A program made the position numbers and the translations under genes. Below, in pieces: positions 15,001 to 24,274 of a stretch of 64,000 nucleotides of DNA (its first letter is position 1; each line of letters begins with the position of its first letter). Source of the stretch: Bacteroidota bacterium. GTDB lineage: Bacteria > Bacteroidota > Bacteroidia > Chitinophagales > Chitinophagaceae. Location: NCBI GenBank assembly GCA_016706595.1, contig JADJJH010000007.1, positions 186,001 through 250,000 on the forward strand, written 5' to 3'. The notes below the pieces were generated by a model. That model saw only the letters and a list, made by a program, of their open reading frames with translations, was not told where the DNA came from and did not search any database.

Positions 15001-17802
15001 ATGTCGAGTCAAGTTCAAGAACCTTTATTAAAAAGTGTACATGGCAGTAATGGTCAAACTATTGCACCCGTTGAAATTAAATTGGCTTTTATCGACGACA
15101 TCCCATACGAACTTCATCCCGGCGAAACTATTTTGTCATTTATTCGCCGGCATAAAGGTCAAAAAGAAGTGCCTACTTTATGCGATGCGCCTAACCTCGA
15201 ACCTTTTGGTAGTTGCCGTATTTGCAGCGTAGATGTTGCCCTTGTTCAAAATGGAAATTGTAAGGCTATGGCTTCTTGTCATACCCCTGTAATGCCAAAC
15301 TCATATATCTATACCAATAATGAACGAATTCAAAAGCTTCGAAAAAATATTATTGAATTGGTTCTCACCGATCACCCGCTCGATTGTCTTACTTGTGAAG
15401 TAAATAATAATTGCGAATTACAAGAGGTGGCTGCACGAGTAGGTATACGCGATGTAAGATATCCCGAAGGTAAAAATCATTTAGATAGAAAAAAAGATTT
15501 AAGTCACCCTTACATGACCTCCGACTTAAGCAAGTGTATCAATTGCTTTCGTTGTGTACGCGCCTGCGACGAAGTGCAAGGTCAGTTTGTATTAAGTATG
15601 GCAGGCCGTGGTTTTGATACTAAAATTATTAAAGGCTCAGACGTAAGTTTTATGGAAAGCGATTGTGTAAGCTGCGGTGCTTGCGCACAGGCTTGTCCTA
15701 CCAGTGCTATTAGCGATGTGTTTGAAAGTAAAAGCATAGTTGCTGATACCAAAACACGAACCATTTGTACGTATTGCGGCGTGGGTTGTAATTTGGAAGT
15801 GTCGACCGTAAACGGAAAAATAAAAAGTATACAAGCCCCTTATGATGCTGAAGTAAATAGCGGACATACTTGTTTGAAAGGTCGATATGCATTTAGTTTT
15901 TATAATCACAAAGAAAGATTGCGCACACCCTTGATTCGAAAAAATGGGGTATTAGAACCGGCAACTTGGGATGAGGCTTACGATTATATTGCCAACAAAT
16001 TAATTGAAATCAAAAATAAATATGGCGCCGATGCCATTGGCGGAATTTCTTCGGCACGATGCACCAACGAAGAAAATTATTTGATGCAGAAATTTATTCG
16101 TGTCGTAATAGGCACTAATAATATTGATAGTTGCGCAAGGGTTTGTCATTCACCAACTGCCTTAGGTATGCAACGAACTTTTGGCACCGGAGCTGCCACC
16201 AATTCTGTTGTTGATTTAAAATATACCGATGCGATTATGGTTACCGGCGCTAATCCAACAGAAGGTCATCCAGTTACCGGAGCAAAAATGAAACAGTTTG
16301 CTTTCAGCGGAAAAACTACTATTGTGATTGATCCTCGTCGAACTGAATTAGCAAAATATGCAACCTATCATTTGCCTACCAAACCCGGTACCAATGTGGC
16401 GATATTGAACATGATGTTGTATTATATTATGCAAGCCGGCTTAGAAGATAAACAGTTTATTGAAAACCGAACTGAAGGTTACGAAGAGTTCAAGCAACAT
16501 GTATTAGGCATGAATATGGATGAGCTTGAACAAGTTACCGGAGTAAAAAAAGAATTGGTTCAACAAGCCGCCATCGCCTATGCAAGTGCGCCTAATGCAA
16601 TGAGCTTTCATGGCTTAGGCGTAACCGAACATTCGCAAGGAACGTATACGGTGATGCTTATTGCCGACTTAGCTATGATAACCGGAAATATTGGACGAAG
16701 AGGCGTAGGGGTAAATCCGTTACGCGGACAAAACAATGTGCAAGGAGCAGCCGATATGGGATGTCAACCACACCAAGGTGCCGGATATTTAGATGTTACC
16801 GATCCAATCTACCATAAAAAGTATGAAGAATTTTATGGGGTGCAATTACCAAATTATATCGGACTAAAAATTCCACAAATGTATGATGCAGCCATCGCCG
16901 GAAAATTTAAAGCTTTGTGGTTGATGGGTGAAGACAATGTTCAAACCGACCCAAATACAAATAAGGTAAGAGAAGCGATGAGTAATCTTGAACTCTTAGT
17001 AGTACAAGAACTTTTTGAAACCGAAACTTCACGTATGGCCCATGTGGTTTTACCAGCAGCATCCTTTCTCGAAAAAAGTGGAACCTTTACCAATGGAGAA
17101 CGACGTATTCAAAAAGTACAAAGGGTGGTTGAACCTATTGAGGGTACAAAAACTGATGGACAAATTATAGTGGACATCATGAATAAAATGGGTTGTAAGC
17201 AGGAAGATTATAATCCGAAAACTTTGTTGCAAGAGATTGCTCAAATCGTTCCGTTTTTTGCCGGTGTGAAATGGGATGAACTTGGAGAAAATGGTAAGCA
17301 ATGGCCGGTTTTACCCGATGGAAGCGATACGGAGATTTTACATACCGAAACCTTTAAGCGAGGCAGAGGGAAATTTATGCAAGCCACTTGGAAGGAATCG
17401 ACAGAGCTTACAGATAACAAAAAAGATTTTCCATTTATACTTACTACCAACCGCGAACTCGAACATTATAATTGCGGATCGATGACACGCCGAACAGGTA
17501 ATGCCGAAATTTTACCGATTGATACTTTATTGATACATCCGCTGGACGCTGCAGAACATTTTATAAGTGAAGGCGATATGGTTTGTATTGAAAGTGCACG
17601 CGGAAAAATTGATGTCAAAGCACGAATTAGCGACGAAGTGAAACAAGGTATTTTATCATCTACTTTTCATTATCCCGAAGTGAGTATGAATATTTTAACC
17701 AGCTCGGTAAGCGATAGTGATGCACTTTGTCCGGAGTATAAAGTTTGCGCAGTGCGCATTCGAAAAAGTAAAGGGAAGTATAAATTAGATGGTGTGAAAT
17801 AA
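15001..17802 (+). CDS. fdhF: Formate dehydrogenase alpha subunit (molybdopterin, Cys type)
   Basis: A 933-residue cytoplasmic oxidoreductase of the bis-MGD family. Residues 25-100 form a [2Fe-2S] domain (CDAPNLEPFGSCRICSVDV). Next come a His-Cys3 cluster motif (HPLDCLTCEVNNNCELQ) and two [4Fe-4S] motifs (CINCFRCVRACDE, CVSCGACAQACP). Residues 250-300 carry the extra cluster CTYCGVGCNLEV. The metal ligand is Cys382 in SCARVCHSPTALGM, where the selenoenzymes have Sec. This architecture is shared with NAD-linked FdhA and Bacillus YjgC/YrhE proteins, which oxidise formate to CO2. No beta subunit, FdhD or molybdenum-cofactor gene is next to it, so the electron acceptor cannot be told. A phosphodiester-glycosidase-family gene follows after 21 bp. 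Confidence 0.88.
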   Translation: MSSQVQEPLLKSVHGSNGQTIAPVEIKLAFIDDIPYELHPGETILSFIRRHKGQKEVPTLCDAPNLEPFGSCRICSVDVALVQNGNCKAMASCHTPVMPNSYIYTNNERIQKLRKNIIELVLTDHPLDCLTCEVNNNCELQEVAARVGIRDVRYPEGKNHLDRKKDLSHPYMTSDLSKCINCFRCVRACDEVQGQFVLSMAGRGFDTKIIKGSDVSFMESDCVSCGACAQACPTSAISDVFESKSIVADTKTRTICTYCGVGCNLEVSTVNGKIKSIQAPYDAEVNSGHTCLKGRYAFSFYNHKERLRTPLIRKNGVLEPATWDEAYDYIANKLIEIKNKYGADAIGGISSARCTNEENYLMQKFIRVVIGTNNIDSCARVCHSPTALGMQRTFGTGAATNSVVDLKYTDAIMVTGANPTEGHPVTGAKMKQFAFSGKTTIVIDPRRTELAKYATYHLPTKPGTNVAILNMMLYYIMQAGLEDKQFIENRTEGYEEFKQHVLGMNMDELEQVTGVKKELVQQAAIAYASAPNAMSFHGLGVTEHSQGTYTVMLIADLAMITGNIGRRGVGVNPLRGQNNVQGAADMGCQPHQGAGYLDVTDPIYHKKYEEFYGVQLPNYIGLKIPQMYDAAIAGKFKALWLMGEDNVQTDPNTNKVREAMSNLELLVVQELFETETSRMAHVVLPAASFLEKSGTFTNGERRIQKVQRVVEPIEGTKTDGQIIVDIMNKMGCKQEDYNPKTLLQEIAQIVPFFAGVKWDELGENGKQWPVLPDGSDTEILHTETFKRGRGKFMQATWKESTELTDNKKDFPFILTTNRELEHYNCGSMTRRTGNAEILPIDTLLIHPLDAAEHFISEGDMVCIESARGKIDVKARISDEVKQGILSSTFHYPEVSMNILTSSVSDSDALCPEYKVCAVRIRKSKGKYKLDGVK

Positions 17803-17823
17803 ATCACAAGAAACCACCCATAA

Positions 17824-18564
17824 TTGAATAAGAAAGGAAAGATTTTATTGCTATGTTTTTTAGCGCTGCTAACAACAGCCGTCATTGCCTTTACAAAAAA
17901 TCAAAACCCGACAAATAATAAAATTGTTTCTTATATAGTTGACACCAAAACACAGGATTTACAACTTTACTGGAAAAACGATAAGGGCGAAATACTAAAA
18001 AGTATTCAAAACTTAAAGAGCTATGTTGAACAAAAAAACTTGACGCTAAGCTTTGCAATGAATGGGGGAATGTTCAAGAAAGACTTCTCGCCGCAAGGTC
18101 TTTTTATTCAGGATAAAAAAGTTTTGATGGCTGTAGACACAATGAACGGGATAGGAAATTTTTATTTACAACCCAATGGCGTTTTTTATGTAACCACTAA
18201 TGGTATTGCTTTTGTTTGCAAAACCGCCGACTTTATAGACAATGGACAAATTACATACGCAACCCAATCGGGACCAATGTTGGTCATTGATGGACAAATT
18301 CATACAGCATTTAAAGAAGGTTCAACAAATCTTAATATCAGAAATGGGGTTGGTATTCTGCCTAATAACCAAGTGGTTTTCGCTATATCAAAATCAGAAA
18401 TTAATTTTTATGACTTTGCTAAATACTTTCAAAGTTTAGGGTGTAAAAATGCATTGTATCTCGACGGGTTTGTTTCTAAGGCATATATACCTGAAAAAAA
18501 TTGGATACAAACCGACGGCAATTTTGCTGTAATGATTGGCATCACAAAGCAAACTATTAAATGA
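17824..18564 (+). CDS. Phosphodiester glycosidase (NAGPA/DUF2233) family protein
   Basis: 246 residues. The N-terminal hydrophobic segment (ILLLCFLALLTTAVIAF) is a signal peptide or anchor. The rest fits the phosphodiester glycosidase domain: SFAMNGGMFKKDFSPQGLFI, YATQSGPMLVIDGQI, NIRNGVGIL and the conserved ALYLDGFVSKAY. Relatives cleave GlcNAc-phosphodiester bonds, but most bacterial members have no proven substrate. An in-frame TAA lies directly before TTG 17824, and the first ATG is far inside the domain. Translation must therefore begin at a TTG (17824 preferred), which is unusual here. It is probably co-transcribed with the dehydrogenase; the reason for that pairing is unclear. Confidence 0.75.
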   Translation: MNKKGKILLLCFLALLTTAVIAFTKNQNPTNNKIVSYIVDTKTQDLQLYWKNDKGEILKSIQNLKSYVEQKNLTLSFAMNGGMFKKDFSPQGLFIQDKKVLMAVDTMNGIGNFYLQPNGVFYVTTNGIAFVCKTADFIDNGQITYATQSGPMLVIDGQIHTAFKEGSTNLNIRNGVGILPNNQVVFAISKSEINFYDFAKYFQSLGCKNALYLDGFVSKAYIPEKNWIQTDGNFAVMIGITKQTIK

Positions 18565-18733
18565 GAGTAAATTGTACTACATCTAAATGTCTATAAGCAA
18601 GCCACAATTATTGCGACGAATGAAGCAATGCTATATGTAAGACTTTACTTTATGATCTACAATAGGTTATCATTGTTCGTCATGTTATAGTTACCTTGTA
18701 CAAATAGTATTCAACGCAATTCAAATCATAAGC

Positions 18734-20228
18734 ATGAAGCCAATAAAAATGTATCGTTTTATTTCTTGTATACTTGCTTTTGCTTTTAATCTCCCAAACA
18801 ATAAATGGGCAAAATTCATTAGTAGGCGATGGATTTGGTGGTCGATTATGGTATAAGCCTTACAATTATACGGTGGGCTCATATTCAGCTTATAGTATCT
18901 GCGATTCTGATAGACAGTTATTGGGTTGGGGGTCGAATCAATTTGGTCAATTGGGAATCGGAACAAACATCGGTAGTCCAATGCCTACCATAATTCCCGG
19001 AATGAATCGGGTTTATTATTTTTCAACAGGCTATTTAATGGGTGCCATTCGTGAAGATAGAAGTGGCTGGGTATGGGGAAATGCGGCAGGAAATTTGCCA
19101 ACCAAGGTAATAGACAATGTAACTTTTGTTGATGCCGGAATAAATATCTGTGCCTTTGTAAAATCAGATGGTAGCGTTTTTTCGGTGGGTGCAAATTATC
19201 ATGGCCAATTTGGTAATGGTGCCAAAAGTTGGATGGCAAGTTTAATACCCTCGCAAATGAAAAATATTCATGGCGCAGTACGAACTGCACAAGGACAATA
19301 TACAACCTGTGTACTTTTAGATGATGGTACGGTATGGTGCGCTGGATCAGATATTGGAGGAGGTTTAGGAAACGGGATAAGCGACACGTCTACTCATCTT
19401 GAGCCAATACAAGTGAATGTTTTATCAAATATTATTGATATTAAAGCGAATACAATTTCAAATCTTGCCCTGGATGAATTTGGAGACGTTTGGATATGGG
19501 GAACTAATCTCGCCACAAATAGTAATGCGCCTACTCCTGTAAAAATTGACAGTTTACATGATATTGTCGCGATATCCGGATGTAATGATGGTACACATTT
19601 TATGGCATTAGATGAAGAGGGTATTTGCTATTCATTTGGCGGAAACATGTTTGGGCAATGCGGTCAAAGCATTACCACTTTTTCGGTAGGCGTTAAAGAT
19701 GTAAGCGACCATGTAGTGGATATTATGGCCGGAGAAACTTTTAGTTATTTGATAAAGGACGATGGAAGTCTGTGGGCATCAGGAACCACATTAGGTTCAT
19801 CAAGCAATTCTATCTGGCTGAATTTAATTGATTCGCCGCGATATGTATTTACAAAAATTGACCCGAATATCGATTCCTTTGCACTTTGTCAACCATCAGA
19901 GTATACATTTCCTACTGATATTGTAAATCTATCGGGTGAAGATATTCCCATTTTTTTTCCGAATGCATTTTCACCAAACGAAGACGGATTGAATTCAATT
20001 TATAGAGCCATACAATCAAGTAAAAATTTGAAGATTGAGCATTATCATCTATCCATTTATAACCGATGGGGCAATTTATTATTCCATACCCATGCAATTG
20101 ATCAAGGTTGGGATGGTAAATATAGAAATGTGACCCAACCCATCGAAACCTATTTCTATATGGCAACTTACAATTTGCCGGGCAAATCAACTCGTGTTAT
20201 AAAAGGCGATTTGGTGCTGATTAGATAA
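18734..20228 (+). pseudogene. RCC1-repeat propeller with type IX type B sorting domain (frameshift in signal peptide)
   Basis: The long frame (from 18774, 484 codons) has RCC1-like propeller repeats such as GWGSNQFGQLGIGTN, SVGANYHGQFGNGAK, WCAGSDIGGGLGNG and YSFGGNMFGQCGQS. A C-terminal type B sorting domain follows (FPNAFSPNEDGLN, IYNRWGNL, GWDGKY, GDLVLIR). It has no ATG start. ATG 18734 opens another frame, MKPIKMYRFISCILAFAF. Removing one T from the TTTT run at 18784-18787 joins them into a textbook signal peptide ending ...ISQTINGQ. So the gene carries one homopolymer indel, either real or a sequencing error. If intact, the product is a ~497-residue secreted beta-propeller of unknown ligand. 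No clear terminator follows. Confidence 0.8.
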
Positions 20229-20537
20229 TTTTTTTTGTTGCTCATCGACAGTAAGTTCTATGATCTTTCGTGGCGATGGCACCATTCATCTATATAATCG
20301 ATGGGATCATAATTTAGTATCGAACAGATTTCTGTAACAGACAATAATTTAGTCTGAACAGAAATTCAAATGGTATCAAATACGGTAAGATTTTAATTTT
20401 AGTATGGGCTACAGAATAAAAGCGGTTTTATCAATATGCCCAATATTTTAAGCAGTGGCATTCAATATCATGATAGAACAAAGCAACATTTTGGATTTAC
20501 AGAGTGCTCTTTTTCATTAGGATTGAGGTGTTCGGTT
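20229..20537. other. Gap without recognisable gene
   Basis: No credible frame, RNA gene or terminator is seen between the RCC1-type gene and the palindromic element. A few bases of AT-rich sequence with TTTTTTT directly follow the stop codon, without a stable stem. Confidence 0.4.
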
Positions 20538-20655
20538 GTAGCTATTCTAGCCCCGACTGTCGCGAAAATCCCTGAGTGTCTGCTTGCACAAACTTGAACT
20601 TGGGTGAAATTTAATTGCAGCACGAAGGATTGTAGCAAAGGCGGGAATAGCTACA
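20538..20655. repeat. Palindromic intergenic element family B (complete copy)
   Basis: Starts GTAGCTATTCTAGCCCCGAC and ends AAGGCGGGAATAGCTAC. The outer 10 bp, GTAGCTATTC/GAATAGCTAC, are perfect inverted repeats, and the GC block behind them pairs partly. A second copy is at 28313-28413 (CTAGCCCCGATTGTAGCGAA ... AAAGCGGGAATATGCTTC). I recall very similar 'tagccccgattgtagcg...gcgggaatagc' blocks from other Bacteroidota intergenic regions, so the family is probably widespread. Confidence 0.65.
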
Positions 20656-20670
20656 AATAAAATCTAAAAT

Positions 20671-20767
20671 TCTCACTTACTTCTTACTGCCTTTACCGCC
20701 TACTGCCTACTGCATCTACTTCCTACTGCATTTACTGCCAACTGCTTACTGTACCTACTGCCTACTA
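20671..20767. repeat. Degenerate TACTGCC-type short tandem repeat
   Basis: About a dozen imperfect repeats of a 6-8 base unit (TACTGCC, TACTGCA, TACTTCC, TACCGCC). It is non-coding and lies between the family B element and the carB promoter. Confidence 0.7.
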
Positions 20768-20806
20768 AATTTTATCCCCAAAATTTCTAAAATCACTTCC
20801 GCCGAT

Positions 20807-20814
20807 TACCTTTG
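20807..20814 (+). promoter_or_regulatory. carB -7 box
   Basis: TACCTTTG followed by CGCC. The -33 triplet at 19-bp spacing is TTC rather than TTG. The predicted leader to ATG 20882 is about 60 bases. Confidence 0.5.
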
Positions 20815-20881
20815 CGCCTTAGCAACAAGATATACAGTTTTTCAAGCTATCGCGAATATTTCGGTTCGGGGTAAAAAAAAA

Positions 20882-23725
20882 ATGCCTAAAGACAACTCCA
20901 TCAAGTCGGTTCTCATCATTGGTTCCGGTCCCATTATTATCGGTCAAGCCTGTGAATTTGATTATAGCGGAACCCAAGCCGCGCGCTCATTACGCGAAGA
21001 AGGCGTACAAGTAATTCTCATCAATTCGAACCCGGCTACCATTATGACCGACCCTATGATGGCCGACCGTGTTTACCTTTTGCCACTTACCGTTGAAAGT
21101 ATAGAACAAATTTTAGAAGAGAATACTATTGATGCGGTGTTACCAACCATGGGCGGACAAACAGCCTTGAATTTGTGTAAAGAAGTTGATGAGTTGGGCA
21201 TTTGGGAAAAATATAAGGTTCGATTAATTGGGGTAGATATCAAAGCCATCGATAAAGCCGAAGATCGTGAACAGTTTCGTCAATGGATGATAGCTTTAAA
21301 CATCAATGTAGCAAAAGCTAGAACCGCAAACTCGTTTTTAGAAGGTAAAGAATTTGCCCAAGAAATAGGTTTTCCATTGGTAATTCGTCCTTCATTTACT
21401 TTAGGTGGTACCGGTGGTGGATTTGTAAACGACAAGGATGATTTAGATGAAGCACTAGACCGTGGTTTAAAGGCTTCTCCGATACATGAAGTATTGGTTG
21501 AGCAAGCCGTTTTAGGTTGGAAGGAATTTGAATTAGAATTACTTCGCGATAGTGCCGATAATGTATGCATTATTTGTACGGTCGAAAACTTTGATCCAAT
21601 GGGTGTGCATACCGGCGACTCAATAACCGTTGCACCTGCCATGACCTTAAGTGATACCGCTTTTCAGCTTATGCGTAATACAGCGATTACCATGATGCGC
21701 GACCTTGGCAATTTTGCCGGAGGTTGTAATGTGCAGTTTGCATTAAATCCTGAAACTGAAGAAATTATTGCCATTGAAATTAATCCTCGTGTTTCACGTT
21801 CTTCTGCTTTAGCAAGTAAAGCTACCGGTTACCCCATTGCAAAAGTGGCCGCGAAGTTGGCTTTAGGCTATCGATTAGATGAATTGAAAAATCAAATCAC
21901 AGGAAATACTTCTGCGTATTTTGAACCGGCATTAGATTATGTAATTGTAAAAATACCTCGTTGGAATTTTGATAAGTTTAAAGGCGCAAAAGACACCTTA
22001 GGCTTACAAATGAAAAGTGTAGGTGAAGTAATGGCAATTGGCAGAAGTTTTAATGAAGCCATTCAAAAGGCTTGTCAAAGTTTAGAAAACAATGCCGTTG
22101 GTTTAGGATATTATGGCAAAAGCTTAATGAAAACCGACGACATACTTGAATATTTAAAAACCCCTAAATGGGATCGAGTTTTTCGTATCAAAGATGCTTT
22201 GATGGCGGGTGTGAGTGTGAACTCAATCTCTAAGGCTAGTCATGGTATTGACAAATGGTTTTTAAAACAGATTGCCCATATTTGTGATATTGAAAAAGAA
22301 ATTGCGAAGCACAAATTCGAAACTTTGCCCACTGAATTATTGCGTGAGGCCAAACACAATGGCTTCTCCGACGAGCAAATTTGTAGAATCATGAACGATG
22401 GTACCGAAGATAGTTTATACGAAAAACGTAAAGCTTTAGGTATAACGCGTGTGTTTAAAATGGTAGATACATGTTCGGCAGAATTTGAAGCCAAGACCCC
22501 TTATTTTTATAGTACATTCGAAACGCCTTCAGAACATAGTACGCTTACCCATAACGAATCGATAGTAACCGATAAGAAAAAGATTATTGTTTTAGGCAGC
22601 GGTCCTAATCGTATCGGACAAGGTATTGAATTTGATTATTGTTGTGTACATGGTTTGTTGGCCATTAAAGAATGTGGATACGAAGCCATAATGGTAAATT
22701 GTAATCCGGAAACCGTGAGTACCGATTTTGATATTGCCGATAAATTGTATTTCGAGCCGGTGTATTGGGAACATTTGTGGGAAATTATTGAACACGAAAA
22801 ACCTGAAGGGGTGATAGTGCAATTGGGCGGACAAACTGCTTTGAAGTTGTCGAAAAAATTACAAGAGAAGGGCATTAAAATTATTGGCACCTCATTCGAT
22901 AACATGGATATCGCCGAAGATCGCGGACGATTTAGTGATATGCTGAAAGCTTTAGAAATTCCCTATCCAGAATATGGTTCGGCCTATACGGTGGATGAAG
23001 CTATCGAAGTTGCGAATGTGGTGGGTTATCCGGTATTGGTTAGGCCAAGTTATGTATTGGGCGGACAACGAATGCGTATCGTAATTAACGACGATGAATT
23101 AGAGAAAGGCGTGATTAGTATTTTGAAGCATATTCCTGATAATAAAATTCTCATCGATCACTTTTTAGATCGTTGTCAGGAAGCCGAAGTGGATGCTATT
23201 TTTGACGGTGAACAAATTCATATTATGGGTGTCATGGAGCATATTGAACCCGCAGGTATTCACAGCGGTGATAGTCATGCCATGCTACCTGCCTTTAACC
23301 TAACCCCATTATTAGTTACTCGGATGGAACATTATGCCGAAAAAATTGCTAGAGCTTTGAATATTCGAGGATTGATAAATATACAATTTGCCATTAAAAA
23401 TGATACGGTATATGTCATTGAAGCCAACCCACGTGCTTCACGTACCACACCATTTATTGCCAAGGCCTATCAAATTCCATATTTAAATGTGGCGACTAAA
23501 ATTATGATGGGCACACATAAATTGTCGGATTTTACTTTTGAGAAAAAATTAGAAGGCTTTGCGATTAAAGAACCCGTTTTTTCGTTCAACAAATTCCCTG
23601 GTGTAAATAAAGAACTTGGACCAGAGATGAAGAGTACCGGTGAGTCGATTCGATTTATTAAAGATTTACGTGATCCCTATTTTAGGCAGTTGTATAAAGA
23701 TAGAAGTATGTACTTGAGTAAATAG
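20882..23725 (+). CDS. carB: Carbamoyl-phosphate synthase large subunit (short form)
   Basis: Makes carbamoyl phosphate from bicarbonate, ATP and glutamine-derived ammonia for pyrimidine and arginine synthesis, with the CarA glutaminase. Two ATP-grasp halves are clear: the first with GSGPIIIGQACEFDYSGTQA, RPSFTLGGTGGG and EINPRVSRSSALASKATGYP, the second with GSGPNRIGQGIEFDYCCVH, RPSYVLGGQRM and EANPRASRTTPFIAKAYQIP. At 947 residues it is about 120 shorter than E. coli CarB. It ends after DLRDPYFRQLYKDRSMYLSK, so the C-terminal allosteric MGS-like domain is missing. I recall this short form as normal for many Bacteroidota, so it need not be a truncation. No carA is adjacent. Confidence 0.95.
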   Translation: MPKDNSIKSVLIIGSGPIIIGQACEFDYSGTQAARSLREEGVQVILINSNPATIMTDPMMADRVYLLPLTVESIEQILEENTIDAVLPTMGGQTALNLCKEVDELGIWEKYKVRLIGVDIKAIDKAEDREQFRQWMIALNINVAKARTANSFLEGKEFAQEIGFPLVIRPSFTLGGTGGGFVNDKDDLDEALDRGLKASPIHEVLVEQAVLGWKEFELELLRDSADNVCIICTVENFDPMGVHTGDSITVAPAMTLSDTAFQLMRNTAITMMRDLGNFAGGCNVQFALNPETEEIIAIEINPRVSRSSALASKATGYPIAKVAAKLALGYRLDELKNQITGNTSAYFEPALDYVIVKIPRWNFDKFKGAKDTLGLQMKSVGEVMAIGRSFNEAIQKACQSLENNAVGLGYYGKSLMKTDDILEYLKTPKWDRVFRIKDALMAGVSVNSISKASHGIDKWFLKQIAHICDIEKEIAKHKFETLPTELLREAKHNGFSDEQICRIMNDGTEDSLYEKRKALGITRVFKMVDTCSAEFEAKTPYFYSTFETPSEHSTLTHNESIVTDKKKIIVLGSGPNRIGQGIEFDYCCVHGLLAIKECGYEAIMVNCNPETVSTDFDIADKLYFEPVYWEHLWEIIEHEKPEGVIVQLGGQTALKLSKKLQEKGIKIIGTSFDNMDIAEDRGRFSDMLKALEIPYPEYGSAYTVDEAIEVANVVGYPVLVRPSYVLGGQRMRIVINDDELEKGVISILKHIPDNKILIDHFLDRCQEAEVDAIFDGEQIHIMGVMEHIEPAGIHSGDSHAMLPAFNLTPLLVTRMEHYAEKIARALNIRGLINIQFAIKNDTVYVIEANPRASRTTPFIAKAYQIPYLNVATKIMMGTHKLSDFTFEKKLEGFAIKEPVFSFNKFPGVNKELGPEMKSTGESIRFIKDLRDPYFRQLYKDRSMYLSK

Positions 23726-23806
23726 TGTAACTTTCAATCTTCTACCCAATAACTATTGGGTCAATTATCAATCTGCAAACCTCATTTGTAAATTGAAGAT
23801 TGTAAA
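23726..23806. repeat. Short GAAGATTG-type repeat between carB and the hemerythrin gene
   Basis: CTTTCAATCTTCTACCC after carB and AAATTGAAGATTGTAAATTG before the next gene are inverted copies of the motif also found at 10606-10725 and 25534-25665. CCCAATAACTATTGGG, a near-palindrome, lies between them. Confidence 0.45.
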
Positions 23807-23812
23807 TTGACT

Positions 23813-24274
23813 ATGGCAAATCCTATTAAACGTATCAAAGAGTTACAAGCGATTAGTCGCGAACACCATCATGCATTATTGCTGTGCTGGAAAATAAAAA
23901 CAGGATTCGCAAAAGGCATTAGTAGCCAACGTATGTATACATATGCAGCTTGGTTTTATCATCACTATTTATTACCTCATTTTGATATTGAGGAAAAATA
24001 TGTATTCCCGATTTTAGGGAATGATGATCAAGATGTACAACAAGCCCTTTTGGAGCATCAGAAATTGAAGGATTGCTTTTCAGGAAATCAAGATCAGGTT
24101 TTAGTATTAAAAGAAATACAAACCCTACTTGAAAATCATATCCGGTTTGAAGAGCGTGTTTTATTTAATAGAATACAAGAAATAGCAAATGATTCGCAAT
24201 GGAAAAGCTTACAGGCGCATCATAAGGAACATCACTTTACAGAAAATATGGAGGATGAATTTTGGAAATCATGA
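23813..24274 (+). CDS. Hemerythrin HHE cation-binding domain protein
   Basis: A 153-residue cytoplasmic four-helix bundle with the histidine and glutamate pattern of hemerythrin-like proteins: SREHHHALL, HFDIEEKYVFP, LLEHQKL, ENHIRFEERVLF and HHKEHH near the end. Such proteins hold a di-iron centre and serve in oxygen, NO or iron sensing or repair. An in-frame TTG lies two codons before the ATG, which is preferred. Its stop overlaps the start of the NADH dehydrogenase gene (ATGA), so the two are translationally coupled. This suggests a role linked to respiration or oxygen handling, which is inference. Confidence 0.82.
   Translation: MANPIKRIKELQAISREHHHALLLCWKIKTGFAKGISSQRMYTYAAWFYHHYLLPHFDIEEKYVFPILGNDDQDVQQALLEHQKLKDCFSGNQDQVLVLKEIQTLLENHIRFEERVLFNRIQEIANDSQWKSLQAHHKEHHFTENMEDEFWKS

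Noticed and set aside
20882..23725. Truncated carB pseudogene
   Set aside because: The missing C-terminal regulatory domain is, to my knowledge, usual for Bacteroidota CarB; both ATP-grasp halves are intact.
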